Below the pieces are notes generated by a model. It searched no databases, was not told the DNA's origin, and saw only the letters and a program-made list of their open reading frames with translations. The translations under genes were made by a program, and so were the position numbers. A DNA stretch of 9,109 bases, taken from an uncultured Collinsella sp. GTDB lineage: Bacteria; Actinomycetota; Coriobacteriia; Coriobacteriales; Coriobacteriaceae. Every line of letters starts with the position of its first letter. The stretch's first letter is position 1. This document shows positions 4,698-9,109 of the stretch, one piece after another. The stretch lies in the NCBI GenBank assembly GCA_900548515.1, contig URKU01000076.1, forward strand, positions 1-9,109, read 5' to 3'.

Positions 4698-6110
4698 ATG
4701 ACCAAGAACCGCACCGAGGTCGCGGACATCGACCGCAGCCTCTACGACTTCACCTATGGCGAGGAGGGATTCGAGCGCCTCGACGCCGGCATCACGCCCG
4801 ACATCGTGCGCGAGATCAGCGCCAAGAAGGACGAGCCGCAGTGGATGCTCGACCTGCGCCTCAAGTCCCTCGAGATCTTCAACCGTTTCCCAGATCCGAC
4901 GTGGGGCCCCTCCATCGAGGGCCTGGACATGGACAACATCGTCACCTACGTCAAGCCCAACACCGATCAAAAGCACGACTGGGAGTCGGTGCCCGACGAC
5001 ATCAAGAACACCTTTGAGCGCCTGGGCATCCCCGAGGCCGAGCGCAGCTACCTGGCGGGCGTCGGCGCGCAGTACGACTCCGAGCTGGTTTACCACAACA
5101 TGCAGGACACGGCGTCCAAGATGGGCATCGTCTACTCCGGCATCGAGGAGGCCCTGCACGACCCGCAGTGGGAGCCGCTCATCCACGAGAAGTTTATGAC
5201 GCTCATCCCGCCCACCGACCACAAATTTGCGGCCCTGCACGGCGCCGTATGGTCGGGCGGCTCGTTTGTCTACGTGCCCAAGGGCACCAAGCTCGATTTC
5301 CCGCTGCAGAGCTACTTCCGCCTTAACGCCAAGGGCGCCGGCCAGTTTGAGCACACGCTCATCATCGTCGAGGACGATGCCGACCTGCACTTTATCGAGG
5401 GTTGCTCCGCGCCCAAGTACAACGTGGCAAACCTCCACGCCGGCGCCGTCGAGCTCTTTGTGGGCAAGCGTGCGCACCTGCGCTACTCGACCATCGAGAA
5501 CTGGTCCAAGAACATGTACAACCTCAACACCAAGCGTGCGCGCGTGGACGAGGACGGCGACATCGAGTGGATCAGCGGCTCCTTCGGCAGCCACGTGGGC
5601 TACCTCTACCCCATGAGCGTGCTCAATGGCCGCCGCGCCCGCTCGAGCTTTACCGGCATCACCTTTGCCGGCGCCGGTCAGAACCTCGACACCGGCTGCA
5701 AGGTCGTGCTCAACGCGCCCGAGACCTCGGCTACGGTCGAGACCAAGGGCATCTCCAAGAGCGGCGGCATCCAGACCTTCCGCAGCTCTATCGTGGCGAC
5801 ACCCAAGGCCGAGGGCTCCAAGGCAACCGTGAGCTGCCAGTCGCTGATGCTCGACGACCAAAGCCGCTCCGACACTATTCCGGCCATGGACATCCGCGCC
5901 AAGAACGTCGACATCGGCCACGAGGCCACCATCGGCCGCATCGGCGACGACAAGGTGTTCTACCTGATGAGCCGCGGTATCTCGGAGGAAGAGGCCCGTA
6001 CCATGATCGTCAACGGCTTTGCCAACCCGGTCTCCAAGGAGCTGCCGCTGGAGTACGCCGTCGAGATGAACAACCTGATCAAGCTCGAGATGGAAGGAGC
6101 GATCGGATAA
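4698..6110 (+). CDS. sufB: Fe-S cluster scaffold SufB
   Basis: This 470-residue protein is of usual SufB length. SufB forms the right-handed beta-helix scaffold where sulfur and iron join in the SufB-SufC2-SufD complex. Residues 20-140 carry the conserved N-terminal helical part (DEPQWMLDLRLKSLEIF, 45-61; ERSYLAGVGAQYDSE, 115-129). The core includes EGCSAPKY with C236, and SCQSLMLDD with C380, the position of the sulfur-accepting E. coli C405. GHEATIGRI with H408-E409 lies exactly 28 residues on, as do E. coli H433-E434. Active-site residues are therefore intact. A GGGG ribosome site at 4687-4690 precedes the ATG by 7 bases. The stop TAA shares its final A (6110) with the sufD start. A long frame from 5402 that reads through this gene's 3' half into sufD is an out-of-frame shadow. 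Confidence 0.98.
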   Translation: MTKNRTEVADIDRSLYDFTYGEEGFERLDAGITPDIVREISAKKDEPQWMLDLRLKSLEIFNRFPDPTWGPSIEGLDMDNIVTYVKPNTDQKHDWESVPDDIKNTFERLGIPEAERSYLAGVGAQYDSELVYHNMQDTASKMGIVYSGIEEALHDPQWEPLIHEKFMTLIPPTDHKFAALHGAVWSGGSFVYVPKGTKLDFPLQSYFRLNAKGAGQFEHTLIIVEDDADLHFIEGCSAPKYNVANLHAGAVELFVGKRAHLRYSTIENWSKNMYNLNTKRARVDEDGDIEWISGSFGSHVGYLYPMSVLNGRRARSSFTGITFAGAGQNLDTGCKVVLNAPETSATVETKGISKSGGIQTFRSSIVATPKAEGSKATVSCQSLMLDDQSRSDTIPAMDIRAKNVDIGHEATIGRIGDDKVFYLMSRGISEEEARTMIVNGFANPVSKELPLEYAVEMNNLIKLEMEGAIG

Positions 6111-7381
6111 TGAAACAGACCACGAACACCGCTGCTACCGCCCTTGAGCAGGTCAACGCGATGCCGGCCGCCACTTGGGGCTGGCTGAAGATGAATCAGA
6201 CCAAGCTCGAGCTCTCTGACGAGCTTGCCGCCGCTCCCACCGAGGCCGTTGAGGTCGAGGGCTTGGACGAGCAGTTTACTGGCGTGGCAGACGCGTTCGA
6301 AGCCGCCATGGACACCATGGCCGAGCGCTTCCCCGAGCGCCGCGCCTCCGCCCCCGGCGACGCCGCCGACCGCGCCCGCATCACGCCCGAGACCGAGCTC
6401 GACGTGCCCGCCACCTCCATCTACCAGGCCGGCGCCATCAAGCTCGAGGAGGAGCTCTCCCCTGCCGAGGCCTTCGAGACTGGCATGGGCGAGGCTACCT
6501 ACACCTACCTGGCCGACCACGCCACCAAGCGCGTCGTCATCGATGTGCCCGCATACAAGCACGCCACGGTTACCGTGCGCGTGAGTGGCGTCGACGCTGC
6601 CGCGGCCATCGCCGCCATCGATGTCGTCGCCCGTCCGCAGGCAACGCTCGACCTGCGCATAGCCCTGGACTCCCCCGTTGCCGGCCAAGGCGTCGTGGGC
6701 TCCGCGCTACGCGTGTGCGCCCACGAGTACGCCACCGTCAACGTGACCTGCACGCAGACGCTCGACGATAGCTGGATCGCGCTCGACGACACCGGCCTGT
6801 TCCTGGACGAGGGCGCGCGCGTCAACGTGCAGCACACCGTCCTGGGTGCTGGCGCCAGCGCCACCGGCCTTGCCGGCGACCTGCTGGGCGATACCGCCAA
6901 GGTGACGATCGATACCGATTACCTGGGCGCCCGCGAGCAGGTGCGCGACTTTAACTACGAGCTGCGCCACCGCGGCCGCAAGACCGAGTGCGAGATCGAC
7001 GCCAACGGCGTGCTGACTGGCACGTCCAAGAAGGTCTACCGTGGCACCATCGACCTCGTGCACGGTTGCAAGGGCGCAACCGGCACCGAGCGCGAGACGG
7101 TGCTCTTGGCCAACAAGGGCGTCGACAACAAGACCGTCCCCGTCATCCTCTGCGACGAGGACGACGTTGCCGGCAACCACGGCGCCACCATCGGCCACGT
7201 CCGCGACGAGCAGCTGTTCTACCTCGCCTGCCGCGGCCTTGACCAAAACGCCGCCGAGGACCTGTTCATCCGTGCCAAGCTGGAGGACGCCGCGCTTTCC
7301 GCCACCGACGAGCGCACCCGCGCCGCCGTCGTCCGTCTGGGCAACAACTTGATCGACAACTTTGAAGAGGAGCTCGCATGA
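6110..7381 (+). CDS. sufD: Fe-S assembly protein SufD
   Basis: This 423-residue paralogue of SufB pairs with it on SufC and is needed for iron entry in studied systems. The first 200 residues are divergent and Ala/Glu-rich. The C-terminal beta-helix is clear: YLGAREQVRDFNYELRHRGRKT, then GTIDLVHGCKGATGTERETVLL and GNHGATIGHVRDEQLFYLACRGLD. H357 in GNHGA corresponds to the important E. coli H360. The residue at the position of E. coli C358 is glycine, a substitution I would not read as loss of function because many SufD proteins vary there. The ATG at 6110 has AAGGAG at 6094-6099 and overlaps the sufB stop by one base. The stop TGA overlaps the sufS start (ATGA). These junctions point to coupled translation, giving fixed ratios of complex subunits. 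Confidence 0.95.
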   Translation: MKQTTNTAATALEQVNAMPAATWGWLKMNQTKLELSDELAAAPTEAVEVEGLDEQFTGVADAFEAAMDTMAERFPERRASAPGDAADRARITPETELDVPATSIYQAGAIKLEEELSPAEAFETGMGEATYTYLADHATKRVVIDVPAYKHATVTVRVSGVDAAAAIAAIDVVARPQATLDLRIALDSPVAGQGVVGSALRVCAHEYATVNVTCTQTLDDSWIALDDTGLFLDEGARVNVQHTVLGAGASATGLAGDLLGDTAKVTIDTDYLGAREQVRDFNYELRHRGRKTECEIDANGVLTGTSKKVYRGTIDLVHGCKGATGTERETVLLANKGVDNKTVPVILCDEDDVAGNHGATIGHVRDEQLFYLACRGLDQNAAEDLFIRAKLEDAALSATDERTRAAVVRLGNNLIDNFEEELA

Positions 7382-8703
7382 TCGACACCGAGCACGTTAA
7401 ATGCGATACCTGTACTGCCCCCGAGCCCATGGAGCTCGACGCCAGCGACGAGGCCTCGCGCGGCTGGCCTACCGTCGACATCGAGACCAACCCCTACAAG
7501 GCGCAGTTCCCACTGTTCCAGCAGCACCCCGAGATCGCCTTCCTCGATAGCGCCGCCACCGCGCAGCGCCCCGCCTGCGTGCTCGACGCCGAGCGCGACT
7601 TCTACCAGCGCATGAACGCCAACCCCCTGCGCGGCCTTTACTCGCTGTCCGTCGAGGCCACCGAGGCCATCGCGAAGGTGCGCCAGCAGATCGCCGACCT
7701 CATCGGCGCTTCCCAGGCCAACGAGGTCGTCTTCACCCGCAACACGAGCGAGTCGCTCAACCTGGTCGCCAAGAGCTTTGCGCCCACAGTCCTCGAGCCG
7801 GGCGACGAGGTCGTCATCACCATCATGGAGCACCACTCCAACCTGATTCCGTGGCAGCAGGTCTGCCGCGAGACCGGCGCCAAGCTCGTCTACCTCTACC
7901 CCACCAAGACCGGCCAGCTCACGACCGAGGAGGTTCTGTCCAAGGTGAGCCCCAAGACCAAGATCTTGGCCGTGGGTCAGGTCTCTAACGTCCTGGGCGT
8001 TGAGAACCCGGTCAAGAACCTCGGCAAGCTCGTGCACAAGTACGGCGGCTATCTGGTCGTCGACGGCGCGCAGTCGCTGCCGCACATGCCGGTCGATGTG
8101 GCCGACCTGGGCGCCGACTTCTTTGCCTTTAGCGCACACAAGGCCATGGGTCCCATGGGCATTGGCGTGCTGTGGGGCAAAATGGACCTGCTCAACGCCA
8201 TGCCACCCATGCTCACCGGTGGCGAGATGATCGATTCGGTCACCGAGCAGGACGCCGTCTGGGCGCCCGTCCCCGAGAAGTTCGAGGCCGGCACGCAGGA
8301 CGCCGCCGGCATCTTCGCCACGGGCGCCGCCCTTGATTACCTGGTCAACACGGTGGGTTACGAGAACATCCAGGCCCGCGAGCAGGCACTCGTCCACTAT
8401 CTGATGGGCGAACTCATGCAGCTCGACTTTGTCCAAATCATCGGTTCCATCTACTGGGACAACCACCACGGCGTTGTGAGCTTTAACGTCAAGGGAATTC
8501 ACCCGCACGACGTCGCGAGCATCATGGACATGGACGGCGTCTGCATCCGCGCCGGCCACCACTGCGCTCAGCCGCTGCTCACCTGGCTGGGCGTCGAGAA
8601 CCTTGCCTGCTGCCGCGCCAGCGTGGCCTTCTACAACGACAAGGCCGACATCGACAAGTTCATCGCCGGCCTGCATCACGTTTGGAGCACGTTCAATGGG
8701 TAA
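7378..8703 (+). CDS. sufS: Cysteine desulfurase SufS with an N-terminal CxxC extension
   Basis: This 441-residue PLP enzyme takes sulfur from L-cysteine, leaving alanine, and passes it to SufU. Motifs: FLDSAATAQRP (55-65), TIMEHHSNLIPWQ, LVVDGAQSLPH, Schiff-base lysine K255 in SAHKAMGP, catalytic persulfide cysteine C396 in RAGHHCAQPL, and substrate arginine R413 in CCRASVAFYN. The protein is about 35 residues longer at the N-terminus than E. coli SufS: residues 1-37 include CDTC (C9, C12) and an acidic run before the family's normal start. The start is supported by AGGAG 5 bases upstream and by the ATGA overlap with sufD; the next in-frame ATG (7429) has no ribosome site. C411-C412 directly before R413 is unusual beside the typical ATARAS sequence. 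The gene overlaps sufU by 8 bases. Confidence 0.96.
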   Translation: MIDTEHVKCDTCTAPEPMELDASDEASRGWPTVDIETNPYKAQFPLFQQHPEIAFLDSAATAQRPACVLDAERDFYQRMNANPLRGLYSLSVEATEAIAKVRQQIADLIGASQANEVVFTRNTSESLNLVAKSFAPTVLEPGDEVVITIMEHHSNLIPWQQVCRETGAKLVYLYPTKTGQLTTEEVLSKVSPKTKILAVGQVSNVLGVENPVKNLGKLVHKYGGYLVVDGAQSLPHMPVDVADLGADFFAFSAHKAMGPMGIGVLWGKMDLLNAMPPMLTGGEMIDSVTEQDAVWAPVPEKFEAGTQDAAGIFATGAALDYLVNTVGYENIQAREQALVHYLMGELMQLDFVQIIGSIYWDNHHGVVSFNVKGIHPHDVASIMDMDGVCIRAGHHCAQPLLTWLGVENLACCRASVAFYNDKADIDKFIAGLHHVWSTFNG

Positions 8704-9109
8704 TCTGTACACCTCCACCACGTTTATGGAGCACAACTCGCACCCCGACTATAAGTACGAGATGGATGCCCCCACGCATGAGCACGACGGCATCAACCCC
8801 AGCTGTGGCGACGAGCTCACCTTGCAGCTGCGTGTCGAGAAGGGCGTGATCGAGGAGGCCTCGTTTACCGGGCACGGCTGCGCCATCAGCCAGGCCAGCG
8901 CCGACATCATGGCCGACCTCATCACCGGCGAGACCGTCGAGGAAGCTCACCGCTTGGCAGAGCTCTTCCTCGCCATGATCCGCGGCGAGAAGCTCTCCGA
9001 GGACGACCTGGAAGACCTGGACGAAGCCGCCCAGCTCCAGGACATCTCGCACATGCCCGCCCGCGTCAAATGCGCCGAGCTCGCCTGGCGCACCCTCGAC
9101 GGCATGCTC
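8696..9109 (+). CDS. sufU: SufU-type zinc sulfurtransferase (runs off the right edge)
   Basis: 138 codons are visible and the frame is open at the window end; SufU is usually near 145-150 residues, so little is missing. SufU accepts sulfur from SufS through a zinc-site ligand swap and delivers it to SufBCD. The zinc ligands are in place: C37 and D39 in NPSCGDE, C62 in GHGCAIS and C126 in ARVKCAELAW. C37 to C62 is 25 residues, the same as C41 to C66 in B. subtilis SufU, and the insert before the last cysteine distinguishes SufU from IscU. The ATG lies inside the last codons of sufS (8-base overlap) with GGAG 8 bases upstream (8684-8687). Its position right after sufS agrees with its role as partner. 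Whether further genes follow cannot be seen. Confidence 0.95.
   Translation, partial: MGNLYTSTTFMEHNSHPDYKYEMDAPTHEHDGINPSCGDELTLQLRVEKGVIEEASFTGHGCAISQASADIMADLITGETVEEAHRLAELFLAMIRGEKLSEDDLEDLDEAAQLQDISHMPARVKCAELAWRTLDGML

Noticed and set aside
4185..5921. Antisense open frame of 578 codons opposite sufC and sufB
   Set aside because: It is opposite well-supported suf genes; the protein is low-complexity Val/Ala/Gly/Leu/Asp with no domain. Long antisense frames are expected in GC-rich coding DNA.
5402..6109. Extension of sufD upstream to 5402 (659-codon frame)
   Set aside because: The added part reads out of frame through sufB and is Arg/Pro/His-rich nonsense. The ATG at 6110 has an AAGGAG site and gives normal SufD length.
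7219..8736. Antisense open frame of 505 codons opposite sufD, sufS and sufU
   Set aside because: It is a composition artefact of the same kind, opposite a SufS frame with intact catalytic motifs.
1..9109. CRISPR arrays, tRNA or rRNA genes, insertion sequences, attachment sites
   Set aside because: No regularly spaced repeats, cloverleaf-like segments, transposase motifs or flanking terminal repeats were seen on either strand.

Overview
The window looks like a chromosomal segment from a GC-rich Gram-positive bacterium. The best guess is a Coriobacteriia gut commensal of the Collinsella type. The basis is a sortase signal of the MPxTG form, a sufC-sufB-sufD-sufS-sufU gene order with the SufU scaffold rather than SufE/SufA, and GC-rich third codon positions in the suf genes. 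The genus is an inference that a similarity search would settle.

Left half, all on the minus strand. Positions 1-378 hold the N-terminal 126 codons of an AAA-ATPase-like protein (RPxxFGKS / VDKT type) that continues beyond the left edge. It starts at a GTG. Positions 581-2398 encode a secreted protein anchored to the cell wall. It has a signal peptide, a lysozyme-like domain, a roughly 275-residue low-complexity stalk and an MPKTG sortase signal, and its gene ends at a clear rho-independent terminator (511-548). Positions 2527-3660 form a tight three-gene operon: an IscR-like Rrf2 regulator, then a minimal nucleotidyltransferase (MntA-type antitoxin), then a HEPN protein (HepT-type toxin). 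The regulator stop codon overlaps the Shine-Dalgarno of the next gene, and the two toxin-antitoxin genes overlap by 14 bases.

The 224-base divergent region (3661-3884) carries two 31-bp dyads of identical architecture, TGGGACAA-N15-TTGTCCCA, 44 bp apart centre to centre. A further dyad, TTAGTC-N12-GACTAA, covers the -35 element of the likely suf promoter.

Right half, plus strand. sufC (ATPase), sufB (scaffold), sufD, sufS (cysteine desulfurase) and sufU (sulfur acceptor, cut by the right edge after 138 codons) form one operon. The sufC-sufB gap is 12 bases, and the later junctions overlap by 1, 4 and 8 bases. All key catalytic and cluster residues examined in SufC, SufB, SufS and SufU are present. 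SufS has an extra N-terminal segment of about 37 residues with a CxxC motif.

The most interesting arrangement is a HepT/MntA-type toxin-antitoxin pair translated from what appears to be the same transcript as the Fe-S regulator that faces the SUF operon. If the regulator controls its own promoter through the twin dyads, toxin-antitoxin expression would be tied to iron-sulfur status. That coupling is a hypothesis; gene order, overlaps and motifs are read directly from the sequence.
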